A stretch of 64,000 nucleotides of DNA from Pedobacter nyackensis (lineage in GTDB: Bacteria; Bacteroidota; Bacteroidia; Sphingobacteriales; Sphingobacteriaceae). The stretch covers positions 62,001 to 126,000 of the forward strand of contig NZ_FWYB01000004.1 in NCBI RefSeq assembly GCF_900176505.1, written 5' to 3'. The notes below the pieces were generated by a model. The model was not told the DNA's origin and made no database searches. It saw only the letters and a list, made by a program, of their open reading frames with translations. Positions 1 through 8,163 of the stretch are shown piece by piece. Positions within the stretch are counted from its first letter, which is position 1, and every line of letters begins with the position of its first letter. A program made the position numbers and the translations under genes.

Positions 1-999
1 TCTATAGCCATTTTGACCATGATCGCCTTAAGTGGATCTACTCATGATACGGCGGCTGATGGAGTATATTTAAATGAATTGAGTCCAAAGCTTCAAGCCA
101 AATTTGTAGGCTGGCAAGGTGCTTTTTATAACATTGCAAAAGTTTTCTCTGGTGGTGTTCTGGTATATTTTGCGGGACAGCTAGAAAAAGAGATTGGTAT
201 TCATAATGCCTGGATGATCGTGATGTTTGCTTACGGGATTATTATGGTTTTACTCGGATTGTATAACATGAGAGTTCTACCTGCCGGGAATGAAACACCA
301 AAAGTTAGCTCTGTTAAAGAAGGGTTTGTTACCTTAAAAGATGTTGTGATTACCTTTTTTCAAAAGAAAAATATCTGGTATAGTCTGTGTTTCATAGTCT
401 TTTATCGTTTTGCAGAAGGACAAGCCATAAAAATTGTTCCTTTATTCTTCAAAGCATCGCGAGAATCCGGAGGATTAGGTTTAAGCACATCGGAGATTGG
501 TCTGCTTTACGGAGTTTTTGGATCAATCGCTTTCGTATTGGGTTCTATCGTTGCAGGATACTATGTTTCCAATAAGGGCTTAACAAAAAAAACACTGCTT
601 ATTTTGTGTGCCTTTTTTAACCTGCCATTTGCTGCTTACGCCTTTCTGGCGATAGCGATGCCTCATGATCTGTATATTATCGCATCAGCAGTGGCCATAG
701 AATATTTTGGTTATGGTTATGGCTTTGTGGGACTGATCTTATTTATGATGCAAAACATAGCACCAGGTAAATATAAAATGGCCCACTATGCTTTTGGTAG
801 CGGCTTAATGAATTTAGGATTCATGATTCCTTCGATGATTAGCGGTTTACTTAGCGATTATTTAGGTTATAAGGAATTTTTTATCTGGGTATTGATTGCT
901 ACAATTCCGGCCTTTATCGTAACCTGGTTGGTGCCATTGATGCCGGCGGAGACTGAGACTGAAGAAGAAGCTGAAAATGTAGAAGAAGTGACAGCTTAA
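1..999 (+). CDS. AmpG-like MFS permease (5' partial)
   Basis: The reading frame is open from the first base, so the start lies outside the window and only the last 332 residues are visible. It is a polytopic inner-membrane protein with many hydrophobic segments. The motif STHDTAADG near the visible start and the following GWQGAFYNIAKV segment resemble the AmpG branch of the major facilitator family, whose best-known members import anhydro-muropeptides. The C-terminus is an unusual acidic tail rich in Glu and Thr. It is followed 29 bp later by SGNH esterase genes on the same strand, so here it probably imports a sugar or glycan fragment released by this locus. The substrate is inferred only from context. 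MFS membership is secure. Confidence 0.8.
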   Translation, partial: SIAILTMIALSGSTHDTAADGVYLNELSPKLQAKFVGWQGAFYNIAKVFSGGVLVYFAGQLEKEIGIHNAWMIVMFAYGIIMVLLGLYNMRVLPAGNETPKVSSVKEGFVTLKDVVITFFQKKNIWYSLCFIVFYRFAEGQAIKIVPLFFKASRESGGLGLSTSEIGLLYGVFGSIAFVLGSIVAGYYVSNKGLTKKTLLILCAFFNLPFAAYAFLAIAMPHDLYIIASAVAIEYFGYGYGFVGLILFMMQNIAPGKYKMAHYAFGSGLMNLGFMIPSMISGLLSDYLGYKEFFIWVLIATIPAFIVTWLVPLMPAETETEEEAENVEEVTA

Positions 1000-1028
1000 A
1001 GAGATCCATACATTAACAAAGATTTATA

Positions 1029-1703
1029 ATGAAGAGATTTTTTATTGGTTTATTACTAGCATTGCCATTTTATGTAAGTGCTCAGCAGCAAGTCGAAATT
1101 GACAGCAGCTATGCCAATGGCCATTATTTACAAAGACTGGAGTTTTTTAAGAAAATGCCCGACAAGAAAAATGAAATTGTTTTTCTGGGAAATAGCATTA
1201 CTGAAGGTGGAAAATGGCAGGAACTTGTTCCCTCGAAAAATGTCATCAACAGGGGGATTAGCGGTGATGTAACTTACGGCATAATCGCCAGGATGGACGA
1301 GGTGTTAGCTTCGAAACCTGCAAAAGTCTTTATGCTCATTGGTATCAATGACATGAAGCGTGGTACACCGCAGGAGGTTATTCTTAATAATTATAAGAAA
1401 ATCATCAGTATGGTTAAGAAGCAATCTCCAACTACAAAATTATACTTGGAGAGTATACTGCCAGTTAATAAAGCGATGCTTCCGGCATCTTATGCCAGGT
1501 TGTCTAATGCAGCTATCCTGGAAATGAATGTGCAGCTAAGGGCCATCGCTAATGAGCAGCAATTAACCTATGTAAATCTACACGATGTATTTGCAGGAAA
1601 AGATGGTGAATTAAAGAAAGAGTTGAGTATAGATGGCCTGCATTTAAAATCGGCTGCCTATATTTTATGGGCCGATTATTTAAAGAAAAATCATGAATTG
1701 TAA
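1029..1703 (+). CDS. Secreted SGNH/GDSL-family esterase, copy 1
   Basis: 224 residues with a signal peptide ending near VSAQQ (residue 19). The SGNH blocks are complete: Ser56 in GNSIT, Gly76 in NRGISGD, Asn107 in GIND, and the Asp202/His205 pair in DGLH. Family members of this size include PAF-acetylhydrolase-like enzymes and sialate or carbohydrate O-acetylesterases. It is therefore likely a periplasmic deacetylase acting on sugar esters. The next gene is a clear paralogue that overlaps its end by 11 bp, so the two are translationally linked. Substrate is unknown; esterase chemistry is well supported. Confidence 0.88.
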   Translation: MKRFFIGLLLALPFYVSAQQQVEIDSSYANGHYLQRLEFFKKMPDKKNEIVFLGNSITEGGKWQELVPSKNVINRGISGDVTYGIIARMDEVLASKPAKVFMLIGINDMKRGTPQEVILNNYKKIISMVKKQSPTTKLYLESILPVNKAMLPASYARLSNAAILEMNVQLRAIANEQQLTYVNLHDVFAGKDGELKKELSIDGLHLKSAAYILWADYLKKNHEL

Positions 1704-2397
1704 TATGATCAAGATAAGAATGTTTATGGCTGCATGTTGTTTGTTAGGGACATCAGGTGTAGCAAATGCGCAAAATGCAGTAAAGATTGATAGCAATTAT
1801 GCCAATTACTATTACAAGCAAAGGGTGGAGTATTTTAATAAAATGCCCCATGTAAAGAATGAAATTGTTTTTTTAGGAAATAGCATTACTGAGCGCGGCG
1901 AATGGCAGGAAATTTTATCCGGTTATCGCTACCCGATTGTAAACCGTGGGGTAGGTGGAGATAATTCGTTCGGGATATTGGCCAGAATGGATGAGATACT
2001 GGCCGCCAAACCGAAGGCTATTTTTCTGATGGATGGAATTAACGATCTGTTTAGAAACCTACCTAATGAAGTGAGTATTTACAATTACAAAAGGATCATC
2101 AGAAAGATCAAAAAGGACTCGCCTAAAACAAAGATCTATATAGAAAGCGCTTTGCCTATCAATGAAGAAATGACCAAAGAACCGTACACCAAAGGGCGTA
2201 GTAAAATGGTGCCGGTATTGAACGAAAAAATTAAAAAGCTGGCTGAGGAAGAAAGGATTACCTATATCAATATCGTCCCTCTTTTTGCAGATGAGAACGG
2301 AAATCTAAGAAAAGAAGTTACGATGGATGGTGTACACCTTAAGGCCAGCGCATATATTGACTGGGTAGCTTACCTAAAAGAACTAAAATATTTATGA
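1693..2397 (+). CDS. Secreted SGNH/GDSL-family esterase, copy 2
   Basis: 234 residues, paralogous to the gene before it. The catalytic blocks are Ser64 (GNSIT), Gly86 (NRGVGGD), Asn117 (GIND) and Asp212/His215 (DGVH). A signal peptide ends around VANAQ. The ATG at 1693 overlaps the upstream gene; an alternative ATG at 1705, just past the upstream stop, would remove four residues and still leave a good signal peptide. The stop overlaps the next start in an ATGA arrangement. Two neighbouring paralogues suggest either different ester positions or different acyl groups on one glycan; that is inference. Confidence 0.87.
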   Translation: MNCNMIKIRMFMAACCLLGTSGVANAQNAVKIDSNYANYYYKQRVEYFNKMPHVKNEIVFLGNSITERGEWQEILSGYRYPIVNRGVGGDNSFGILARMDEILAAKPKAIFLMDGINDLFRNLPNEVSIYNYKRIIRKIKKDSPKTKIYIESALPINEEMTKEPYTKGRSKMVPVLNEKIKKLAEEERITYINIVPLFADENGNLRKEVTMDGVHLKASAYIDWVAYLKELKYL

Positions 2398-3326
2398 GGA
2401 TAACCGGAACCTTTTTAGATGAGATCTCGCACGATATTCCCCATCAAAACTGGGGAAGAGCAGAATGGGATAGAGACTTTGCACATATGAAGTCTGTTGG
2501 CATAGACACTGTAATCATGATCAGGAGTGGATACCGACGTTTCATCACGTATCCTTCTACTTACTTGCAGGATAGTTTTGGCTGCTACCGTCCGCCTGTC
2601 GATCTGGTTGAATTGTTTTTGCAACTGGCAGATAAATATAACATGAAGTTTTATTTCGGATTGTATGACAGTGGTAAATACTGGGACAGCGGAAACCTTC
2701 AGCATGAAATAGATTCAAACCGATATGTAATTGATGAGGTTTGGAAGCAATATGGTCATTACAAAAGCTTCGGCGGCTGGTACCTGAGTATGGAGATCAG
2801 CAGAAGGACGAAGGGGGCCACTGAAGCTTTCAGAACACTTGGACAGCAATGTAAAGATGTGAGTGGTGGTTTACCAACGCTCATCTCACCATGGATAGAC
2901 GGCAAAAAGGCAGTAATGGCAGCTTCGTCTGAATTGACCAAGCAGGATGCCGTGTCTTTGCGGGAGCATGAGCAAGAATGGGGAGAGATATTCCAGGGGA
3001 TACAGGGTGCGGTTGATGCTGTAGCCTTTCAGGATGGACATATCGACTACCATGAACTGGATGATTTTTTTGCAGTGAATAAAAAGATTGCCGATCAGTA
3101 TGGATTGCAGTGCTGGACCAATGCAGAGAGTTTTGATAGGGATATGCCTATTAAGTTTCTACCAATAAAATTTGAAAAGCTTCGGTTGAAACTGGAAGCT
3201 GCAAGAAGAGCAGGGTACGACAAAGCCATTACTTTTGAGTTTTCACATTTTATGAGCCCGCAATCTGCCTACCCGCAGGCTGGCCATTTATTTAACCGAT
3301 ACAAAGAATACCTAGAAGAACTATAA
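2394..3326 (+). CDS. DUF4434-family protein, probable TIM-barrel hydrolase
   Basis: 310 residues without a signal peptide, so probably cytoplasmic. The N-terminal MRITGTFLDEISHDIPHQNW and the WDRDFAHMKSVGIDTVIMIR segment, followed by alternating strand and helix segments, fit the DUF4434 family, which is predicted to adopt a TIM-barrel fold like that of glycoside hydrolases. Candidate acidic residues include Glu in WYLSMEIS and Glu in TNAESF. The gene overlaps the preceding esterase by 4 bp and sits 16 bp before the epimerase, so it belongs to this operon. Its reaction is not established; acting on an imported oligosaccharide fits the context. Confidence 0.75.
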   Translation: MRITGTFLDEISHDIPHQNWGRAEWDRDFAHMKSVGIDTVIMIRSGYRRFITYPSTYLQDSFGCYRPPVDLVELFLQLADKYNMKFYFGLYDSGKYWDSGNLQHEIDSNRYVIDEVWKQYGHYKSFGGWYLSMEISRRTKGATEAFRTLGQQCKDVSGGLPTLISPWIDGKKAVMAASSELTKQDAVSLREHEQEWGEIFQGIQGAVDAVAFQDGHIDYHELDDFFAVNKKIADQYGLQCWTNAESFDRDMPIKFLPIKFEKLRLKLEAARRAGYDKAITFEFSHFMSPQSAYPQAGHLFNRYKEYLEEL

Positions 3327-3342
3327 TAATTTGAATGACGCG

Positions 3343-4503
3343 ATGAAGAATTACAGTGAAATTTACGAACAGGAATTAACAGATAACGTGATTCCGTTTT
3401 GGATGAAATATTCAAAAGATGAAGTGGCAGGTGGATATTTTAACTGTCTGGATCGCTTTGGGAATGTTTATGATACAGATAAGTTCATGTGGCTGCAAGC
3501 CAGAGAAGTGTGGACTTTCGCTACTTTATATAATGAACAGGAGGCCAAACCTGAGTGGTTGGAAATGGCTAAACATGGTGCCGACTTTATAGAAAAGCAT
3601 GGCCGTGATGCAGAAGGGAATTGGTATTTCTCATTGGACCAGTCGGGCAAACCATTGGTGCAGCCCTACAATATCTTTTCTGATTGTTTTGCAAGTATGG
3701 CTTTTGCAGCGCTTTACAAAGCTGATCCGCAAGAAAAATATGCTCAAATTGCAAAGGATACGTTTAACAACATCTTAAAACGTCAGGCAAATCCAAAAGG
3801 GAAATACAACAAAGCATATCCAGGTACCCGTAATCTAAAGAACTTTGCTTTGCCTATGATCCTGAGTAATTTATCGCTGGAGATGGAGCATTTGCTGGAT
3901 AAACAGACCGTAGATGATCTGCTTAAAGCTGTTATCCATGAGGTGATGGAGGTTTTTTATCAGAAGGATAGTGGTTTGATTTTGGAAAACGTAAACCTGG
4001 ATGGTTCGTTTTCAGATTCTTTTGACGGCCGATTGGTCAATCCTGGGCATACCATTGAAGCCATGTGGTTTATGATGGATCTAGGTGTTCGCTTAAATGA
4101 TCAAAAATTAATAGAAAAGGCTACTGAAATTGCCCTTCATACGCTCGAGTATGGCTGGGATAAAGAGTTTGGCGGTATCTTTTATTTTATGGATATCAAA
4201 AACCAACCACAGCAACAGTTGGAATGGGACCAGAAGTTATGGTGGGTACATCTTGAAGCCTTGGTTTGTATGGCTAAAGGATATGAATTAACAGGAAGAG
4301 AAGAATGTAAAGTCTGGTTTGATAAGCTACATGATTATACCTGGGATCGCTTCAGAGATCCTGAACATGGAGAGTGGTTTGCTTATCTGAACAGAAGAGG
4401 AGAGGTGCTGCTTCCATTAAAAGGTGGTAAATGGAAATGTTGCTTTCACGTACCACGTGCGTTGTTCCAGGTGTCTAAAACGTTTGCAAAAATAACAGCG
4501 TGA
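3343..4503 (+). CDS. AGE-family sugar 2-epimerase, copy 1
   Basis: 386 residues from the ATG at 3343; the frame could extend to a TTG at 3331, but the ATG better matches its paralogue at 17493. It is a cytoplasmic N-acylglucosamine 2-epimerase family (alpha/alpha)6-barrel protein. Diagnostic segments are YDTDKFMWLQ, the His in NPGH (residue 236), the His in KLWWVH (303) and the His in CFHVPR (369), which match the conserved active-site histidines of the family. Family members interconvert GlcNAc and ManNAc or epimerise beta-linked disaccharides such as cellobiose and mannobiose. Sequence alone does not decide between these. Its stop overlaps the next GTG start by 4 bp. Confidence 0.88.
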   Translation: MKNYSEIYEQELTDNVIPFWMKYSKDEVAGGYFNCLDRFGNVYDTDKFMWLQAREVWTFATLYNEQEAKPEWLEMAKHGADFIEKHGRDAEGNWYFSLDQSGKPLVQPYNIFSDCFASMAFAALYKADPQEKYAQIAKDTFNNILKRQANPKGKYNKAYPGTRNLKNFALPMILSNLSLEMEHLLDKQTVDDLLKAVIHEVMEVFYQKDSGLILENVNLDGSFSDSFDGRLVNPGHTIEAMWFMMDLGVRLNDQKLIEKATEIALHTLEYGWDKEFGGIFYFMDIKNQPQQQLEWDQKLWWVHLEALVCMAKGYELTGREECKVWFDKLHDYTWDRFRDPEHGEWFAYLNRRGEVLLPLKGGKWKCCFHVPRALFQVSKTFAKITA

Positions 4504-5384
4504 AAAATTTAATATTAGGGCTGATCATTACTCCCGTTTTTGCGTTATACGATGTAAACCATGATCAAAAGTCAATTAATGTCAGGGATACTATTCCTAA
4601 AGGCTTTTCTTTTCTTAAAGATGAAGTAAAGCCCGACGGAACGAAGCCTTGTTTCAATGGCGCTTATTACAGAAAAGCGGTCTCAAGTAAAGATGTGTGG
4701 ATTGGTATTTCAGGAACTGTAGTTTTACCCAAAATAGCATTTGATGCCTCCAGAAAAAATGACGAGAAGTCGGGACAGTTTTTAGATAACCCTTCTGTTT
4801 ATATGGGAGGGAGTATGAATGAACAAGAAACGGATGTGGGTATGACCTGGGCGGTAGTTAAGGACGAGAAAGGGAATATTAGTGATGAAAGGAAGTCTTT
4901 CAGACCATTTTTTAGAAGGGCATCTTATCCGAAAACAGGGCAGAAAGACATATGGCAGAATGCTCCGGCAAGTAAGGAGTTTTACTGGTATCCGGGCGAA
5001 GAAATTAAAATGTCTGTACGGGTTATAAGTGATGGTAAGCTGAGGTTTATTGTGGAAGGGGCTGGGAAACGTTATGAGGCTAATTTTGAAAGCGATGGGT
5101 ACAAGATGAACGGAGTAGGAGAGTTTAAACGCGTAAATGCTATAGATCAGGTTAGAAATGAAGGAAAAGCAGCGCAGCCTACTAAAACACGTGTGGAAAA
5201 TGCGGTGTGGAAAGAAACGAATTTATTCAGAATGCAAAATGGAAAAGTGATACAGGTACCCCTCCATAAAGATAGATTTACTGATATGCGTTGTCCTGAT
5301 GTTAAATATTTCAATATAACATCCAATAAAAAGCAACAAAAGATAGGGGCCGAAACTATTAATATTTACGGTAATCCACATTAA
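4500..5384 (+). CDS. Unrecognised exported protein of sugar-catabolic operon
   Basis: 294 residues starting at a GTG that overlaps the epimerase stop. The N-terminus (MKNLILGLIITPVFA) looks like a signal peptide. The rest is rich in aromatic residues and beta-strand-like segments (for example KEFYWYPGEEIKMSVRV and GKLRFIVEGAGKRYEANF), which suggests a jelly-roll or concanavalin-like beta-sandwich. I do not recognise a family. Its coupled position after the epimerase and the absence of a TonB or lipobox signature suggest a soluble periplasmic protein, perhaps glycan-binding. The function is unknown. Confidence 0.7.
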   Translation: MKNLILGLIITPVFALYDVNHDQKSINVRDTIPKGFSFLKDEVKPDGTKPCFNGAYYRKAVSSKDVWIGISGTVVLPKIAFDASRKNDEKSGQFLDNPSVYMGGSMNEQETDVGMTWAVVKDEKGNISDERKSFRPFFRRASYPKTGQKDIWQNAPASKEFYWYPGEEIKMSVRVISDGKLRFIVEGAGKRYEANFESDGYKMNGVGEFKRVNAIDQVRNEGKAAQPTKTRVENAVWKETNLFRMQNGKVIQVPLHKDRFTDMRCPDVKYFNITSNKKQQKIGAETINIYGNPH

Positions 5385-5451
5385 TATATTAACCGTTGCC
5401 GCAATCATATAATTGATACATTCAATAGGAGTGCAATTGATTAATCATTAT

Positions 5452-5459
5452 TAACTTTG
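5452..5459 (+). promoter_or_regulatory. Bacteroidetes -7 promoter element for S46 peptidase
   Basis: TAACTTTG matches the Bacteroidetes TAnnTTTG -7 consensus and lies 27 bp before the peptidase ATG. No TTG occurs at the usual distance upstream (the nearest is 12 bp away), so this rests on the -7 box alone. It suggests that the peptidase is transcribed separately from the operon before it. Confidence 0.5.
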
Positions 5460-5486
5460 CGGCAACACTAACTAATATATTATCAT

Positions 5487-7649
5487 ATGAAAAGAACAGT
5501 TTATCTGCTGTTGTGCGTAATGTTACTGTCTTTCGCCAATACAGTGAAAGCAGATGAAGGGATGTGGATCCCAATGCTGATAGGTAAGAACTATGAGCAA
5601 ATGAAAAAACAAGGCTTTAAGCTAACAGCTAAAGATCTTTATAATGCAAATGGTTCCAGTTTAAAAGATGCCATCGTTCATTTCGGTGGTTTTTGTACTG
5701 GGGAGATTGTATCTGATAAAGGATTAATCTTTACCAATCACCATTGCGGTTATGATGCGATCGCTTCTAATTCAACCGCTCAGAATAACATTTTAGATAA
5801 TGGTTTCTACGCTAAAAATTACGGAGAAGAAAAACCTATCTCTGGTTTATTTGTTCGCTTTTTACAAAGAATGGAAGATGTAACTGCTAAAGTAAACGAA
5901 GCGACTAAAGGCTTAAATGGTGCAGAAAAAGAATCTAAAATGACGGAAGCATTTAATGCTATCGCAAAGGCAGCAACTACTAACCCTAATTTAGAAGCCA
6001 ACGTTAAGGATTTTTATAAATCCAATCAGTTTATCCTTTTTGTGTACGAGCGTTTTGATGATGTTCGTTTAGTAGGTACGCCTCCACAAAACATTGGTAA
6101 ATATGGTGGTGACACCGACAACTGGGAATGGCCACGTCAAACAGGAGATTTTTCTGTATTCCGTGTTTACTCTTCAACTGGCAACCAGCCTGCGAAATAC
6201 AATGTTCAGAATGTTCCTTACAAACCTAAGAAGTTCCTTCCAATCTCTTTAAAAGGAGTGAAAAATGGTGATTTTTCTATCGTTTATGGATACCCTGGAC
6301 GTACAGACAGATACCTGACATCTTATGGAGTTGATCTGGCTACTGAAAAAGTAAGTCCTACTATCGTTAAACTTCGTGATATCCGCTTAAAAGCATGGAA
6401 AGCTGAAATGGATAAAGATGTAAGTCTGCGTTTAAAGTTATCTTCTAAATATGCTCAGATTGCTAATTACTGGAAGTACTTCATTGGGCAAACAGAACAG
6501 CTAAAACGCTTAAAAGTTGCTGAAGCTAAAAGAACAGAAGAAAAAGCGTTTACACAATGGGCCTCGCAAAAAACAGAATTTGCAGGCTTAATGGAGCAAT
6601 ACGATCAGATCTATGCTGCGATTGATCCTATCTCTGTACAACGTACTTATATCAACGAGGGCTTCATGGCTTCTCAATGGGCTGCTAATGCACCTAATAT
6701 TGGTAAGGCCTTAATCAGTCTGACTAAGAAAAAAGACGATGCTGCCTATGTTAAGCAGATTCAAGGTAACCTGAGCAATGCAATAGCTGCTTATGAGGAA
6801 ACTTATACTGAAGTTGCTGACAAGAAAATCTTTGCTCAGATTCTTGCTTCATTCTATAAAGATGTTCCTGTAAAATCACAGCCTAAGTTCTTCGCAGAAA
6901 TCGCAGAGAAATACTGGTCAGGGAATCCTGAAGCTACTTTTGAGAAATTCACCAATTATCTTTGGGATAATAGTAACCTGATTAAGCCTGAGAAACTGAA
7001 AGCCTTTATCGCTTCTAACCCTTCAGCCGAAGCTGTTGCTGCAGACCCGGGATATCAATATGCTTTGAATATCATCCCTGCAGAGTACATCAAAAATAAC
7101 TTCGGTTCTACAGTAGCTGATTTCGAAAAGAAAAAAGCGGAACTGGATCATTTATACCTGAAAGCTGTCCTTGAGAAGAATGCAGGTAAGATCATGTATC
7201 CGGATGCAAATTCTACCATGCGTCTTTCTTATGGAAATGTACAGGATTATTCTCCTAAGGATGGTATTGTGTATAAAACCACTACAACAATTGATGGTAT
7301 TATGCAGAAGTATATTCCTGGTGACAGTGAGTTCGATTTACCGGCAAACCTGATTGAAAATTATAACAAAAAGAATTTTGGTCAGTATGGTAATGATGGT
7401 ACACTAACAGTTGGTTTTATTACCAATAACGACATTACAGGCGGTAACTCAGGTTCTCCTGTTATCAATGGTACTGGTGAGTTGATCGGTATTGCATTTG
7501 ATGGTAACTGGGAAGCAATGAGCGGTGATGTCGCTTTTGACAAGAAGTTTAAACGTACAATCAGTGTGGATATTCGCTACGTATTGTGGTGTATTGATGT
7601 ACTAGGTGGTGCAAAGAATATTATTAATGAGTTGGAGCTTGTTAAATAA
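5487..7649 (+). CDS. S46-family dipeptidyl peptidase, DPP7-like
   Basis: 720 residues, normal length for S46 exopeptidases, with a signal peptide ending near VKADEG. It acts in the periplasm and releases dipeptides from oligopeptides. The chymotrypsin-like triad is visible: His in TNHHCGYD (residue 85 or 86), Asp221 in TGDFSVF and Ser655 in GGNSGSPV. The residue 18 positions after the Ser is Gly673. In this family Gly at that position marks DPP7-type preference for hydrophobic P1 residues, and Arg marks DPP11-type preference for Asp/Glu. A promoter signal precedes it and two terminators follow, so it looks monocistronic and may be a housekeeping peptidase unrelated to the flanking sugar loci. 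Confidence 0.95.
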   Translation: MKRTVYLLLCVMLLSFANTVKADEGMWIPMLIGKNYEQMKKQGFKLTAKDLYNANGSSLKDAIVHFGGFCTGEIVSDKGLIFTNHHCGYDAIASNSTAQNNILDNGFYAKNYGEEKPISGLFVRFLQRMEDVTAKVNEATKGLNGAEKESKMTEAFNAIAKAATTNPNLEANVKDFYKSNQFILFVYERFDDVRLVGTPPQNIGKYGGDTDNWEWPRQTGDFSVFRVYSSTGNQPAKYNVQNVPYKPKKFLPISLKGVKNGDFSIVYGYPGRTDRYLTSYGVDLATEKVSPTIVKLRDIRLKAWKAEMDKDVSLRLKLSSKYAQIANYWKYFIGQTEQLKRLKVAEAKRTEEKAFTQWASQKTEFAGLMEQYDQIYAAIDPISVQRTYINEGFMASQWAANAPNIGKALISLTKKKDDAAYVKQIQGNLSNAIAAYEETYTEVADKKIFAQILASFYKDVPVKSQPKFFAEIAEKYWSGNPEATFEKFTNYLWDNSNLIKPEKLKAFIASNPSAEAVAADPGYQYALNIIPAEYIKNNFGSTVADFEKKKAELDHLYLKAVLEKNAGKIMYPDANSTMRLSYGNVQDYSPKDGIVYKTTTTIDGIMQKYIPGDSEFDLPANLIENYNKKNFGQYGNDGTLTVGFITNNDITGGNSGSPVINGTGELIGIAFDGNWEAMSGDVAFDKKFKRTISVDIRYVLWCIDVLGGAKNIINELELVK

Positions 7650-7662
7650 AGGGAAAAAACAG

Positions 7663-7741
7663 CCGTTCTCTTCAAGAGCTGCATTACTTCGCTGAAGAAA
7701 CGAAGAACGCTGAGGCTCTTTCAGAGAAGGTAATTTTTTTG
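7663..7741 (+). terminator. Branched hairpin plus T-run after S46 gene
   Basis: Outer arms 7666-7679 and 7715-7728 pair at 12 of 14 positions. A second small stem (CTTCG 7687-7691 with CGAAG 7701-7705) lies in the loop. A run of seven T follows at 7734-7740. This fits a rho-independent terminator for the peptidase gene, though the long branched loop is atypical. Confidence 0.5.
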
Positions 7742-7752
7742 GTAAAGCAGGG

Positions 7753-7789
7753 TGGCCAGGCAAGATGATTGTCTGGCCATTTTGTTTGT
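7753..7789 (+). terminator. 37-nt repeated terminator hairpin, copy 1
   Basis: GGCCAGGCAA and TTGTCTGGCC pair as a 10-bp stem with one G-U around the loop GATGA, followed by ATTTTGTTTGT. The same 37 nt recur without a mismatch at 19977-20013. It lies downstream of the peptidase gene and upstream of the PUL promoter region. Confidence 0.75.
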
Positions 7790-7993
7790 GGAAGTTTTTT
7801 TTTATTTTTTTGACGCTCATGTTCTTGTAAGCCATTCCGATTAATTGTTCATTTTCCTCTTCAAAAGTTGTTTTTCATTAAGTAAGATGTTATTTGTCTG
7901 TATAATTGATAATGAAGGTTAGATTTTATTTTTTATTATAAAGATTATGAAAATATAACGTTGTGTTAATATTAATTGATTTTGATTTTAAAT

Positions 7994-8026
7994 TTGATAG
8001 TTAAGTTTTTCCTGCTTTAAACTTTG
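7994..8026 (+). promoter_or_regulatory. Candidate PUL promoter
   Basis: A TTG at 7994-7996 is followed after 22 bp by AAACTTTG at 8019-8026, one base short of the Bacteroidetes TAnnTTTG consensus. If used, transcription would start near 8030 and give a leader of about 130 nt that contains the hairpin at 8070-8121. Confidence 0.35.
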
Positions 8027-8069
8027 CTGGGTTGTGTTTTTGAGGTTTTATGAAGAATTAATCAAAATA

Positions 8070-8121
8070 AAATCAAATCTTTTTAATTTTATTAGTAAAT
8101 AAAATTAAAAAGATTTGATTT
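8070..8121. promoter_or_regulatory. Perfect 24-bp hairpin in the PUL leader
   Basis: Positions 8070-8093 and 8098-8121 are exact reverse complements separated only by AGTA. The stem is almost entirely A and T. It ends 42 bp before the ATG of the first PUL gene, with no T-run of terminator type directly after it. It could be an mRNA leader structure, an attenuator or a binding site for a dimeric regulator. The inverted repeat is certain; its role is not. Confidence 0.6.
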
Positions 8122-8163
8122 GTATGAAAAAATAATCGTTAATTAGTGTAAAATTAAATAGAT

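Larger units (their letters stand above)
7650..8163. other. 514-bp AT-rich intergenic region before the PUL
   Basis: No gene is seen here. The left third holds two terminator-like structures (7663-7741 and 7753-7789). The right part is strongly AT-rich and holds a near-consensus promoter and a 24-bp perfect hairpin. The region is the likely transcriptional start of the PUL that begins at 8164. Confidence 0.7.
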
